DNA from: Spongospora subterranea f. sp. subterranea
Taxonomy: Eukaryota; Endomyxa: Phytomyxea; Phytomyxea; Plasmodiophorida
DNA length: 64,000 nucleotides
Direction: 5' to 3'
NCBI GenBank assembly: GCA_049724395.1
Contig: JAUGWO010000115.1
Span: 62,001-126,000 of the forward strand
The notes beneath the pieces are model-generated. The model had not been told where the DNA came from. It did no database searches and saw only the letters and a program-made list of their open reading frames with translations. Each line of letters starts with the position of its first letter. The first letter of the stretch is position 1. This document shows, one piece after another, positions 41,890 to 52,600 of the stretch. The position numbers were made by a program, and so were the translations under genes.

Positions 41890-44433
41890 TCACCAGTCAT
41901 CACCATTTACAGTTGAAGATTGCCCAACAGTGTCGTCTTGTTCTTTAGAACCGCTTGTGCCAGCCTCGTGGCCATCGTCTTTTACAGCAGAAGCGGTCGC
42001 GACAGTATCTTGTGTCTTTCGTGAGAGGAAACAGAAGCAACCGCTCGTTTGTTCAGCTTTGGGTTGTTCACATTTGGGTCGTCTGTTTTTGAGCTCCTTG
42101 ATAACTCGTGTACGGTATTCAGCTGCACCATTAGATATAAGAACTCTTTCGAGCATATACGAAATGGAAGAGCAGCGCTGATCTACCAAGTAATAACCAA
42201 GATAATATGCATTTTCGGCATTCTTTGACACAAGGTCGAGAAACCGCGTTTTAACCAAGTTATCGAGCATCGAATTCATAGTGAGTGTAAATTCAAAATT
42301 AGTAGCTGATTTCCAGTTCCATTCCGAATTAACGCAGTAGGCGCTGTAGAAAAATCGGTTTGCCCATCGGTCGGAAGGTGCATAGACCCAGCTCAACACC
42401 TTCTCGGTATTGTCATCAATTTGATGATGTAGTGTTGCCGGACAGACACTATACAAATATGATTTGTAGTTCAGAGCAGCATTGATAGCAGTTGTGTCCT
42501 TGGTCTCTGGCCAGTTATCGGGATACGAATACAGTCTGGCAAAATCTTGTTTGAAATTGATGTATTGCTGCTCGTTCAACGGATCGATATATATCAAAAT
42601 AAATCTTTGGATTGTTCGCATCGCATGTTTAACAACTTCATCATCAACATGAGGACCAGCTATTGGATGAACATCCCAAAAGCGTACCGGAAGTAGCGAA
42701 AGTATACTTCGAGCGAGCCAAAAAGCATGAAAATCAATCTGCGAATTTCCCTCGAATTTCACTAACAAATTGCATTCCTCTATGAGGAACTGCAGAATTA
42801 GTGATTTGGTAAACACGACAATGTGTGTGCCATCGTATTCCTTTGCGCGCGCGCGCGCGGCGCGCGCGCGCGCGCCGATCTTCTCATGTACGTTGCGCCA
42901 GCGCTCCTTCTCATGCGAATGGCCTGATTCTGTATCGGCAATCAATTCCATAACGTGATTGTATGAGACGAGGGCCAGTTCCGAATCAACGTTGTTGGCA
43001 CTGTCTAGAAATCGGTATGTCCATCGGTTGGAAGGTGCATAGGCCCAGCTCAACACCTTCTCGGTATTGTCATCAATTTGATCATGTAGTGATGCCGGAC
43101 AGACACTATACAAATATGATTTGTAATTCAGAGCAGCATTGATAGCAGTTGTGTCCTTGGTCTCTGGCCAGTTATCGGGATACGAATACAGTCTGGCAAA
43201 ATCTTGTTGGAAATTGATGTATTGCTGCTCGTTCAACGGATTGATGTATTCCTTAATGAATCTTTGGATTGTTCGCATCGCATGTTTAACAACTTCATCA
43301 TCAACGTGAGGACCAGCTACTGGTTGAAAATCCCAAAAGCGTACTGGAAATAGAGAAAGTATACTTCGAGCGAGCCAAAAAGCATGAAAATCAATCTGCG
43401 AATTTCCCTCGAATTTCACTAACAAATTGTTGCATTCCTCCATGAGGAACTGCAGAATTAGCGATTTGGTAAACACGACAATGTGTGTGCCATCGTATTC
43501 CTTTATCTTCTCATGTACGTTGTGCCAGCGCTGCTTCTCATCCAAATATCTTGTTTCTGTATCGGCAATCAATTCCATAACGTGATTGTATGAGACGAGG
43601 GCCAGTTCCGAATCAACATTGTTGGCACTGTCTAGAAATCGGTATGTCCATCGGTTGGAAGGTGCATAGGCCCAGCTCAACACCTTCTCGGTATTGTCAT
43701 CAATTTGATCATGTAGTGATGCCGGACAGACACTATACAAATATGATTTGTAATTCAGAGCAGCATCGATAGCAGTTGTGTCCTTGGTCTCTGGCCAGTT
43801 ATCGGGATACGAATATAGTCTGGCAAAATCTTGTTTGAAATTGATGTATTGCTGCTCGTTCAACGGATCGATGTATTCCTTAATGAATCTTTGGATTGTC
43901 GACATCGCATGTTTAATAACTTCATCATCAACATGAGGACCAGCTATTGGATGAACATCCCAAAAGCGTACTGGAAGTAGCGAACGTAGACTTCGAGCGA
44001 GCCCGAAATCATCATCATCAATCTGCAAATTCCCCTCGGATTTCACTAACAAATCGCATTCTTCCATAAAGTACTGCAAAATTAGCGTTTTGGTAAGGAC
44101 GACAATTTGGGTGCCATCGTATTCCTTTATCTTCTTAGGTACGTTGTGCCAGCGCTGCTTTTCATGCAAACTGCTTGCTTCTGTTTCGGCAATCAATTCC
44201 ATAACGTGACTGTATGGGACGAGGGCCCGTTCGCGATAACTTTCGAGATCACAGGGTTCGTCATCGTTATCTTCCTGATCAATTGACGTTGAAGCTGACT
44301 CCAGTCCATAATCATCGGTGGCTATCAAAACGCTTTCAGGGTGCTCAGTCTGGAGATTTGACACAACAGCATCTGAGACAATACTTATAGACGCTGCCAA
44401 AACCAAAGCACATATCATCTTAAAAATCGGCAT
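41890..44433 (-). CDS. Secreted 208-residue-repeat family protein, copy C (intact, largest)
   Basis: An uninterrupted frame of 848 codons from the ATG at 44,433, opening MPIFKMICALVLAASISIVS, a signal peptide with probable cleavage after SDAVVS. An acidic spacer (DDYGLESASTSIDQEDNDDE) is followed by about three and a half units of 208 residues. Each unit has a helical half (YNHVMELIADTE, VHEKIKEYDGTHIVV, SLILQFLMEECN, FHAFWLARSILSL), the motif PVRFWDxxPxAGPHVDDEV, and a second half with AMxTIQRFIKEYIxPLNEQQ, YSYPDNWPETKDTTAI and CPASLHDQIDDNTEKVLSWA. The C-terminal end carries SGCFCFLSRK, a possible lipidated Cys pair, and a charged tail. One unit holds an extra GARARAARARA from a GC repeat. 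Units are nearly identical to one another, so recent unit duplication or conversion is likely. No known family recognised; the function cannot be named. Confidence 0.8.
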   Translation of the reverse strand: MPIFKMICALVLAASISIVSDAVVSNLQTEHPESVLIATDDYGLESASTSIDQEDNDDEPCDLESYRERALVPYSHVMELIAETEASSLHEKQRWHNVPKKIKEYDGTQIVVLTKTLILQYFMEECDLLVKSEGNLQIDDDDFGLARSLRSLLPVRFWDVHPIAGPHVDDEVIKHAMSTIQRFIKEYIDPLNEQQYINFKQDFARLYSYPDNWPETKDTTAIDAALNYKSYLYSVCPASLHDQIDDNTEKVLSWAYAPSNRWTYRFLDSANNVDSELALVSYNHVMELIADTETRYLDEKQRWHNVHEKIKEYDGTHIVVFTKSLILQFLMEECNNLLVKFEGNSQIDFHAFWLARSILSLFPVRFWDFQPVAGPHVDDEVVKHAMRTIQRFIKEYINPLNEQQYINFQQDFARLYSYPDNWPETKDTTAINAALNYKSYLYSVCPASLHDQIDDNTEKVLSWAYAPSNRWTYRFLDSANNVDSELALVSYNHVMELIADTESGHSHEKERWRNVHEKIGARARAARARAKEYDGTHIVVFTKSLILQFLIEECNLLVKFEGNSQIDFHAFWLARSILSLLPVRFWDVHPIAGPHVDDEVVKHAMRTIQRFILIYIDPLNEQQYINFKQDFARLYSYPDNWPETKDTTAINAALNYKSYLYSVCPATLHHQIDDNTEKVLSWVYAPSDRWANRFFYSAYCVNSEWNWKSATNFEFTLTMNSMLDNLVKTRFLDLVSKNAENAYYLGYYLVDQRCSSISYMLERVLISNGAAEYRTRVIKELKNRRPKCEQPKAEQTSGCFCFLSRKTQDTVATASAVKDDGHEAGTSGSKEQDDTVGQSSTVNGDDW
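42845..42877. repeat. Alternating GC tract inside the coding sequence of copy C
   Basis: A run of alternating CG/GC of about 30 bases interrupted once by GG, followed by CGCC. It adds 12 codons (Gly, Ala, Arg) in frame, which the other units and copy A lack at this place. Such tracts favour Z-DNA and expand easily. Confidence 0.9.
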
Positions 44434-44586
44434 TGATGTTTCGCTTCCACACACTGTTGAACAATGTTGAAATCCTACCAAACCAAGTCAAATGGCGCTC
44501 AGCCGTTCCTGTTGTTGTCCCGCAGTCCGTACGCAGTCTGCATACAACTGCGGATCCGGATCACACTGTCCACAGTGACCATCTGT

Positions 44587-44595
44587 CACTCTACT
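44587..44595. repeat. Target-site duplication of the MULE, left side
   Basis: CACTCTACT, repeated exactly at 46,091-46,099. The left arm has it once (3,111-3,119, complementary strand). Confidence 0.9.
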
Positions 44596-44937
44596 GGGAA
44601 AAATTTTCTGAGAGTCGACACCTGGCAGTCCGCCCAGGCGTCGACCTTGTTAAGGCCACGCCGACTCAGTGACGGCCACGCTGCACCACACTCAACCGGC
44701 CCTGTGGTAGATGTGTACGAAGGACTAAACTGCGTATCTCTGCTCGCGGTTCACCTCATCGATCGCATCTGTGAATTAATGTCAAGCTCATTGCAAGAGT
44801 AGGACTGTTCCGTTTCAATTCAATATCTGATCTTATTACAATTTCTAGTTGTTTAGAACGTTCATTGGACGAAAAACACGGCGCTTTGGAGGAACTCTAC
44901 AGAAGGTACACATATTTAATTTTCCATTTTGTATGCC
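44596..44937 (+). repeat. Left terminal inverted repeat of the MULE
   Basis: Begins GGGAAAAATTTTCTGAGAG and ends near TTTTGTATGCC. It matches the reverse complement of about 45,741-46,090 with few mismatches. Confidence 0.85.
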
Positions 44938-45136
44938 TTATTCAATATCCGATCTTATTACGATTTCTAGTTGTTCCGGTCAAATAATGCAAAGATATGC
45001 TTCAGAAAGCTTGTTAGACAATACTTTTATTGAAATGTTTTTGTACACACTAGTAATCATGGACGGGAGTAGCCGGTGCACGTTTATCCACTTTCATCAA
45101 CAGATCGCCTTTGAACATAAATTTACTGATTCCGTC

Positions 45137-45677
45137 TCAAACTTTCGTTAAAGCCATACCTAAGCGTTCGTTCCATCTTTTGTACTGAAAAGAGCCAGTA
45201 CCCTTTGAATGCAGAAGACGGAACGCTTCTTGGAGAGTTTCTTCAGACGCGGCATGATATGAGTTATCGTCGAACCCGAGGATAGAATGCATCTGATTAT
45301 TCAGTTCCTCGTCGTTGTCCGCATGCGTTACAACGGCAGGTTCCACAACCAAGTCCTTTTGCAACGTGACAGGTGCAAAGGGACACCTGCTTCCTTTTCT
45401 ATGTCCATCGCGAGATATTACTCCGTGATCCTTGCACAAAGTGCTCGACTTCTTTTTTCTTGTAGATATTTTGAGCGCAGTGTTCATCGATGAGTAATCT
45501 GTAACATCCGTTGTCTTGCGCCCAACGCTTCTTTGCTTCGCGTTGCGGGCCTCTTGGAATAACAGTGTTGCATTCCACAGGTATTGTTGTTCGAGTTCCG
45601 TCCGCTGAAGCGAGAAAGTTTGATAGAAGGGCAGACAACCGCTTATAGCTTTTCGCACTATTTTTGGCAACAGCCAA
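45137..45677 (-). CDS. Open frames inside the MULE, possibly captured host sequence
   Basis: Minus-strand frames include RGPQREAKKRWAQDNGCYRL (92 codons) and, in another register, EETLQEAFRLLHSKGTGSFQ with WNERLGMALTKV at the end (177 codons). Both look protein-like in places but neither is a known transposase domain. MULEs of other organisms are known to pick up host gene pieces. It could also be a decayed N-terminal transposase region. Confidence 0.25.
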
Positions 45678-45740
45678 AGCTGAGCTGTTCGTCTAAAGAG
45701 CTTTCTGAATGGCTATCAAAACTACAAATGGCAACATGTT

Positions 45741-46090
45741 GGCATACAAAATGGAAAATTAAATATGTGTTACTTCTGTAGAAGGCTCTGTTCCTCCAAA
45801 GCGCCGTGTTTTCTCGTCAAATGAACGTTCTAAACAACTAGAAATTGTAATAAGATCAGATATTGAATTAAAACGGAACAGTCCTACTCTTGCAATGAGC
45901 TTGACATTAATTCACAGATGCGATCGATGAGGTGAACCGCGAGCAGAGATACGCAGTTTAGTCCTTCGTACACATCTACCACAGGGCCGGTTGAGTGTGG
46001 TGCAGCGTGGCCGTCACTGAGTCGGCGTGGCCTTAACAAGGTCGACGCCTAGGCAGACTGCCAGGTGTCGACTCCCAGAAAAATTTTCCC
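45741..46090 (-). repeat. Right terminal inverted repeat of the MULE
   Basis: Reads GGGAAAATTTTTCTGGGAG from the outer end on the minus strand. The extra sequence relative to the left repeat is a few bases. Confidence 0.85.
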
Positions 46091-46099
46091 CACTCTACT
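46091..46099. repeat. Target-site duplication of the MULE, right side
   Basis: CACTCTACT, identical to 44,587-44,595. Confidence 0.9.
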
Positions 46100-46550
46100 C
46101 GACCAATGATCCAATATTTTGATCCATCACTGTGCACAGTCACTTGTAAGTATATTCAAGTGTATATCAATCGGTACTGTGCTGTCAAAAGTCCGTATAG
46201 TGTTTTGTTTTCAAAAATAGGAATTGATTATGAAAAGTCCCCGTTTGACCAATTTGATCTAGGAAATCGATTTTAGTTTTGGGCTGTGCTTTCATAGCAC
46301 AACGACCTCGTCTATGACATGTCGTGTAATACGTACGTTTGACATCTGTGAACGTCTGGTATAAGTTTTTATTCGCGCTTCTCGCCAATAGTGAACGTAT
46401 GAATCATCAGCCAGGTACATATGCACGGCGAGACACAACAGGGTATCAGATCTAAGATTGAAATTGCTGAATCAAGAGCCAGCAGCCAGAATCACCCCTT
46501 TTATCCAATGGTATCGTCGTGTGTACAATTTTTGCAGATATCAAAACCAA

Positions 46551-47481
46551 TCATGTAAATTTGTGTTCAAATTTCTTGAAATCATTTTCGTATCCTTGAT
46601 GCAATCTATTGATTTCAGCAATTTCCCTCTGCATTTGCAGGCTGTACTCGTCAGCAATCGTTCTTTCTTGTTGTACCTGACTGATAATCGAAGTGTTCAG
46701 TAGATGTCATCCTATCACTGGGCACAAAAAACTTGTATCCGGGAAAATAATCAGCTTTGGACATTGAAAATTTTTTGTTCACACACAGGTATTCATAGAT
46801 ATTCTATGGAAGCAATCCAGTTCGAAAGGTATTCCTGTCTTCAGATAACGCTCTTTGAGAAACACCTACTAATATGTTACAACGAGGAGAGATCAGAACT
46901 ACATGACGTTACTGTCACAATTGTCACATTAATACCATTTCCAGGACCTGACACCCTGTCAGGGTATCCTAGACCAAGGTCCAACCTTAATGCGATTACT
47001 GCAAGAAGTTCAGGAAAAGAAGCGGCAATAACAATGAAAAGTGTTGCACACATTCAAGATTCAATGGTGCTCATACTGTTTCGGTAGCTTGCATCGGTAT
47101 CAGCTGCGTTTTTGATGTAACTTCCACCGCTTCTCCTGCAAGTTCTGCCTCTTGTCTTGGAGAATTCAGAATGTCCCTCGTGCAGCAATTTCCTGATCAC
47201 TATCATAGCAAGATAGTGCCTGTTTTATAAAAGAGTGAAACGAGTTGCTCATTTTTTATCATTGCAATACCTGAAATTGCTCTGCGTTGTATGCGAATAT
47301 ACAGCTTCGGGAACAGAATATGCATCACAGGTGTTGCAACTATCTGAATCTGCCACGTCATCAAGCTGACAAAATTGAGATGAGATGATATAACAGCATC
47401 ATCAGCATGATGTGACACAGCAGTTGCCACAACAGGTGTAGACAACTCTGCGTTCACGAATGTAAAGCGCAATGAGTCCAT
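46551..47481 (-). CDS. Unrecognised intron-containing gene, right copy (model incomplete)
   Basis: Mirror of 1,643-2,587. The ATG at 47,481 opens MDSLRFTFVNAELSTPVVAT, open for 92 codons to 47,203. Further segments in other frames are DDVADSDSCNTCDAYSVPEA, SPRQEAELAGEAVEVTSKTQ followed by LIPMQATETV, and QQERTIADEYSLQMQREIAE with INRLHQGYENDFKKFEHKF, a short coiled coil, near 46,640-46,551. The segments are similar to the left copy with amino-acid-level differences. They imply at least four exons. No family recognised, and I cannot exclude a transposon origin. Confidence 0.35.
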
Positions 47482-47727
47482 GACCCGAATATTGTTGCTT
47501 CTGCGTGATTCATGAATTTTGAGATAGCATCTGAAACAAATCAGAACACAAACTTTTCCACCATTGTCGTGTTTTCTGAATCAAATCGGCGACTAAATTC
47601 AATATAGCCAGGAGAAATACGCCTGTGTTAGCACAATAGAAGGCGCATGAGACGGTGCAACACTGATTCCCTGATCGATCTCGTGTATCAAACGAACAAA
47701 CGATTCAGCGTCTCCACGAAGAACTTC

Positions 47728-49665
47728 AGTCATGTTACCATACGGACTCATGAGAGAATCATATGGGATATTCAATCGTCATGCAGTCATGTTACCATAC
47801 AGACTCATGAGAGAATCATATGGGATATTCAATCGTCATGAGAGAATCATATGGGATATTCAATCGTCAGTGCAGTCATGTTACCATACAGACTCATGAG
47901 AGAATCATATGGGATATTCAATCGTCATGCAGTCATGTTACCATACAGACTCATGAGATAATCATATGGGATATTCAATCGTCATGCAGTCAGACATACA
48001 GACTCATGAGAGAATCATATGGGATATTCAATCGTCAGCAGTCATGTTACCATACAGACTCATGAGATAATCATATGGGATATTCAATCGTCATGCAGTC
48101 ATGTTACCATACAGACTCATGAGATAATCATATGGGATATTCAATCGTCATGCAGTTACCATGACTCATGAGATAATCATATGGGATATTCAATATGTTA
48201 CCATACAGACTCATGAGATAATCTCAATCGTCATGCAGTCATGTTACCATACAGACTCATGAGATAATCATATGGGATATTCAATCGTCATGCAGTCATG
48301 TTACCATACAGACTCATGAGATAATCATATGGGATATTCAATCGTCATGCAGTCATGTTACCATACAGACTCATGAGAGAATCATATGGGATATTCAATC
48401 GTCATGCAGTCATGTTACCATACAGACTCATGAGATAATCATATGGGATATTCAATCGTCATGCAGTCATGTTACCATACAGACTCATGAGAGAATCATA
48501 TGGGATATTCAATCGTCATGCAGTCATGTTACCATACAGACTCATGAGAGAATCATATGGGATATTCAATCGTCATGCAGTCATGTTACCATACAGACTC
48601 ATGAGAGAATCATATGGGATATTCAATCGTCATGCAGTCATGTTACCATACAGACTCATGAGATAATCATATGGGATATTCAATCGTCATGCAGTCATGT
48701 TACCATACAAACTCATGAGAGAATCATATGGGATATTCAATCGTCATGCAGTCATGTTACCATACAGACTCATGAGAGAATCATATGGGATATTCAATCG
48801 TCATGCAGTCATGTTACCATACAGACTAATGAGAGAATCATATGGGATATTCAATCGTCACGCAGTCATGTTACCATACAGACTCATGAGAGAATCATAA
48901 TTCAATATGCAGTCATGTTACCATACAGACTCATGAGATAATCATATGGGATATTCAATCGTCATGCAGTCATGTTACCATACAGACTCATGAGATAATC
49001 ATATGGGATATTCAATCGTCATGCAGTCATGTTACCATACAGACTCATGAGATAATCATATGGGATATTCAATCGTCATGCAGTCATGTTACCATCAGAC
49101 TCATGAGATAATCATATGGGATATTCAATCGTCATGCAGTCATGTTACCATACAGACTCATGAGATAATCATATGGGATATTCAATCGTCATGCAGTCAT
49201 ACCATCAGACTAATGAGAGAATCATATGGGATATTCAATCGTCATGCAGTCATGTTACCATACAGACTCATGAGATAATCATATGGGATATTGCAATCGT
49301 CATGATAATCATATATTCAAGTCATGTTACCATACAGACTCATGAGATAATCATATGGGATATTCAATCGTCATGCAGTCATGTTACCATACAGACTCAT
49401 GAGATAATCATATGGGATATTCAATCGTCATGCAGTCATGTTACCATACAGACTCATGAGATAATCATATGGGATATTCAATCGTCATGCAGTCATGTTC
49501 ATATGGGATATTCAATCGTCATGCAGTCATGTTACCATACAGACTCATGAGGATCATATGGGATATTCAATCAGACTCAGAATCATATGGGATATTCAAT
49601 CGTCATGCAGTCATGTTACCATACAGACTCATGAGATAATCATAGTCATGCAGTCATGTTACTCC
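47728..49665. repeat. 57-bp minisatellite, about 34 units
   Basis: Head-to-tail units of 57 bases with the core CATATGGGATATTCAATCGT and the block GTCATGTTACCATACAGACT. Units come in two main forms, GAGAGAATCAT and GAGATAATCAT; a few are shortened or truncated, mostly near 47,830-48,000, 48,170-48,230, 48,895 and 49,290-49,660. Because 57 is divisible by three the array is open in several frames, giving a 19-residue repeat (LPYRLMRESYGIFNRHAVM), but there is no flanking gene structure, so it is treated as non-coding. It begins exactly where the right duplication arm ends. Confidence 0.95.
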
Positions 49666-52600
49666 CACAATGCCATCTATGAAAAGACTGAAAGAGAGTC
49701 AAAAGAGCCTCTGGAAAACCCCGTCAGTCGTATCAGGTACCCGGATTATGTTTCTCATAAAGTGGGGATCCCCACTCTGGTGACTTCCCAATTCTCCAAA
49801 TACACCCCTTGGTTGGGCGTCGTGCGGTTGAGCAATCCTGATGGTACTCGGAGTCGTGAAGGACAGCGAAGAAGCCATTGAAGGACGGCGTGTTCGCATA
49901 TCCATGGTAGCGAATAGGAAGAGCCTGATGGTACTCGGAGTCTCAGCGAATCAGCTCATTGCGAAAGTCGTGCACGCCACTGGACCTGTGGGCGCCGGTG
50001 GGCTAGAACACGATGAGTTGTTCTTGTTTTGGAGGGATCTTCAGAGTGAGCGAGGTGACTCGTCAGAATTCGTGAATATATGTGTGAAAACTATGCAAGA
50101 AGCCATTGAAGGACGGCGTGTTCTGTCATATCCATGGTATGCGCTGGTGAACACAATCTCGTTTCTGTCATTTCGTCTTCCAATCCGATCCATATCATCT
50201 AACCTTCGTCAGACACTTCAAGGTATCTTAAATTCTACGCTTATTTGGAATGACATCACGAATATCTTTATATTTTGGCATCCGCTTTCTTAACGGGGGA
50301 TTATTGCCCGAATGATATTGGATAATCAGGTTGTTGCTCAAACGTGCCGTTTCTAATCTACTGCGCCTTCAGAAATTAAATCTGCACGGTATGACCGCGG
50401 GGTCTTTTCCGCTGCCGACGAGGTCATTCGTACTCTACATAAACGGTTCATCGAAGATGATTCGGCTATCGAAACCCTGCTAATTCAGATGTCGACTCTG
50501 TATTCGGCGCAGGAGCTCACTGCATTGACAGACCTTTTGCATTTTCCATCGTTCGACGGAAGTAAAGTGTCTGGTGGTGAGCTCTCGTTTATTTATTCTC
50601 ATATCGTGTAAGGGATTCTACATGCTCAAAGAGGAAGCTAATCCTTTACTCTTAGGAATTGTGCACTATCAAGCTCGGAAGTTTGTTATGAAGTTTTGGA
50701 AAAGACATTAAACATGTTCGTTACGTTACCGCAGACGTTGAAGTTAAGTTCTATGTTGGCTGAAACTAAGCTGTTGTCTCTCCTTCACTTGATTTCGGTA
50801 AATCAAGCCATTGTCCCCTGCGATTGACTTCAACAGTTTACTTAGGAGCTGATCATCCGACGGCCAAACTGTTTGAAAAGCCTAAAGCAACGAGTTTTGA
50901 AAGTTTTGAGGCCGTTTTTGCTGTGGCCTTTGCCGTTTAGTAACTGTTGTCGAAAAGTCGTGTTCCTTATACAGCAAGAAGTACGTTCTGTATGAATCTA
51001 GTACCAATTTGTCGAACCTTTATATTCCTTAGTCTCTGTCAACCGGAATCAATATGATAGAGCGGGTGATGGACGAATCTCGCGCATCAGTTATTAGCAT
51101 GGCGTTTAACAATCAAAATCAGTCGAAGTCCATCCCAATTTTCTACGTTATGGACAGCTCTTCCTTGACGTCCAGTAACGCATATAAAACTATGGCGATG
51201 ATGGACTTTGATGGAGCGGAGGAGGTAACAATGTTTTTACCAGTTCGACGAATTACTCACATGGTCTCAGAGAGGGACCTTGGAGAATCTTTGCCAAGAG
51301 CTTTCATTGCGTGATAAGGCGATGTTTATCATGTTCATGATCAGAACTCACTTAGGAGCCGAACCAGCGGACATTCGTTCCGTCCAATCTTGCCATCGGG
51401 AAGCATTCGATCATGCATTTTATGAAATGCTTTCCATTGCTAAAGATGTGTCGTAGCCCCATTTGATCAGTTTTTCAAATTCTTACCTTTGATTTCAGGC
51501 TGGTCATGAAGTTTCACCTGACGTTGACGGGCTCATCGATAGAATCGTCGCGGTGCGCAATTTTCTGCATTCTCAGGCAGATGACAGTGGTGATAATATC
51601 CAAAATTTCGGAGACGAGACCGTTGACCTTACATGTGACTTCGTCCCCTGTTTATCGCAATTTATGCATGTTGCTTGTATTGAGCCGCTATGGTACCGAC
51701 TGCAACCAAAAAGCAAGCAAAGCGCCTCTGCGAACAATAGGTTTCCTGTGACACCTATGGCCAAACGATTACGTCTGCTGTTCCAACGATACCAATCAGG
51801 TGGATCGTGTTTCCCCATGTTCATCGCCCCGTGGCAGCCATTGTCTAACTTTCTAAATTTCAGCTGCCAGCCTAGAAAGCCCTGTTGTATTGCATCTTGT
51901 ATGCTGTGGCTCTGATCGGTTAATGCATAGCATCATATGCGGTTATCTCTCAATTTTGTCAGTGTGCATTATCCGTCGTTTAAAGACGCATCCACTGACT
52001 TTCCTGTCAGAGCTGATGATCCTGACGCTGTAAAAGGCATTGATATCAGATGGTACGAATCGTGCGTGTATAATGATATCAGGCCTTTTTATATCTCGTT
52101 TTGTAGGTACATAGTCCCAATGGATGACAACCTTCTGGCGTCTTTCATTGCTCGCCGCGACGGCTGGTATTCGTACGTACTGTCTTATTATGAATATCTC
52201 GTTCCTGACCCTCATAGACGTCACATATATACCCCGTTCCGCGCTCGTCCATTTCTGTTGCCATATTTAGTCTCCCCTGAGATTGAATTCCCGCCTGGTC
52301 GAAGCTCAGTCGACTTTCCTGTCCGGTCTCGCATCGACACTTTTTTCGAACTCCTAATTTTATTTAGATCCCTCCTGGAGCGTTTTTGCGAGAAGCTGTT
52401 GAAAATTATGTTCGAGAATCATCGGAGGTCATGCCCGTTTATATTTACAAGATTGAGTGCTGGGAAGGCCTAGAGAGTTCTGATGGCCCAGACCAAGTCA
52501 TTCCTCTTTTGGCAAGATTGGAAATTAGTGTCAGGTCGTAATGCTATGCTACATTGGCTATATAAGAGCGTTTCTGAAAGTCATGTGGCACTAGGGTTGA

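Larger units (their letters stand above)
44596..46090. mobile_element. Non-autonomous Mutator-like element (MULE) with long terminal inverted repeats
   Basis: A 1,495-bp plain DNA transposon. Both ends start GGGAAAA when read inwards, followed by GAGTCGACACCTGGCAG or a close variant, and the inverted repeats run about 340 bases to TTTTGTATGCC (about 44,937 and 45,741). The 9-bp target duplication and long TIRs starting GGG are the Mutator pattern. The interior (about 44,940-45,740) has minus-strand frames of 177 and 92 codons in different registers but no transposase signature, so it would depend on an enzyme from elsewhere. The relic MULE transposase at 1-1,310 shows that the superfamily exists in this genome. 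Confidence 0.85.
34495..47728. repeat. Right arm of the large inverted duplication
   Basis: Mirror of 1,395-9,265. Total 13.2 kb; subtracting the two nested insertions with their target duplications (about 3.94 and 1.50 kb) leaves about 7.8 kb, which agrees with the left arm. The inner border is near 34,495 inside a Copia fossil; the outer border is near 47,728, where the 57-bp minisatellite begins at once. Confidence 0.9.

Noticed and set aside
1395-47728. Inverted arms as a pure assembly artefact
   Set aside because: The arms differ by substitutions, indels and two insertions with exact target duplications, which an artificial mirror copy would not have.
47820-49550. Protein-coding gene made of a 19-residue repeat
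   Set aside because: Open only because the unit length is a multiple of three; truncated units break every frame and no exon structure or leader is present.
47728-49665. CRISPR-like array
   Set aside because: Units are contiguous 57-base repeats without unique spacers, and the context is eukaryotic; it is a minisatellite.
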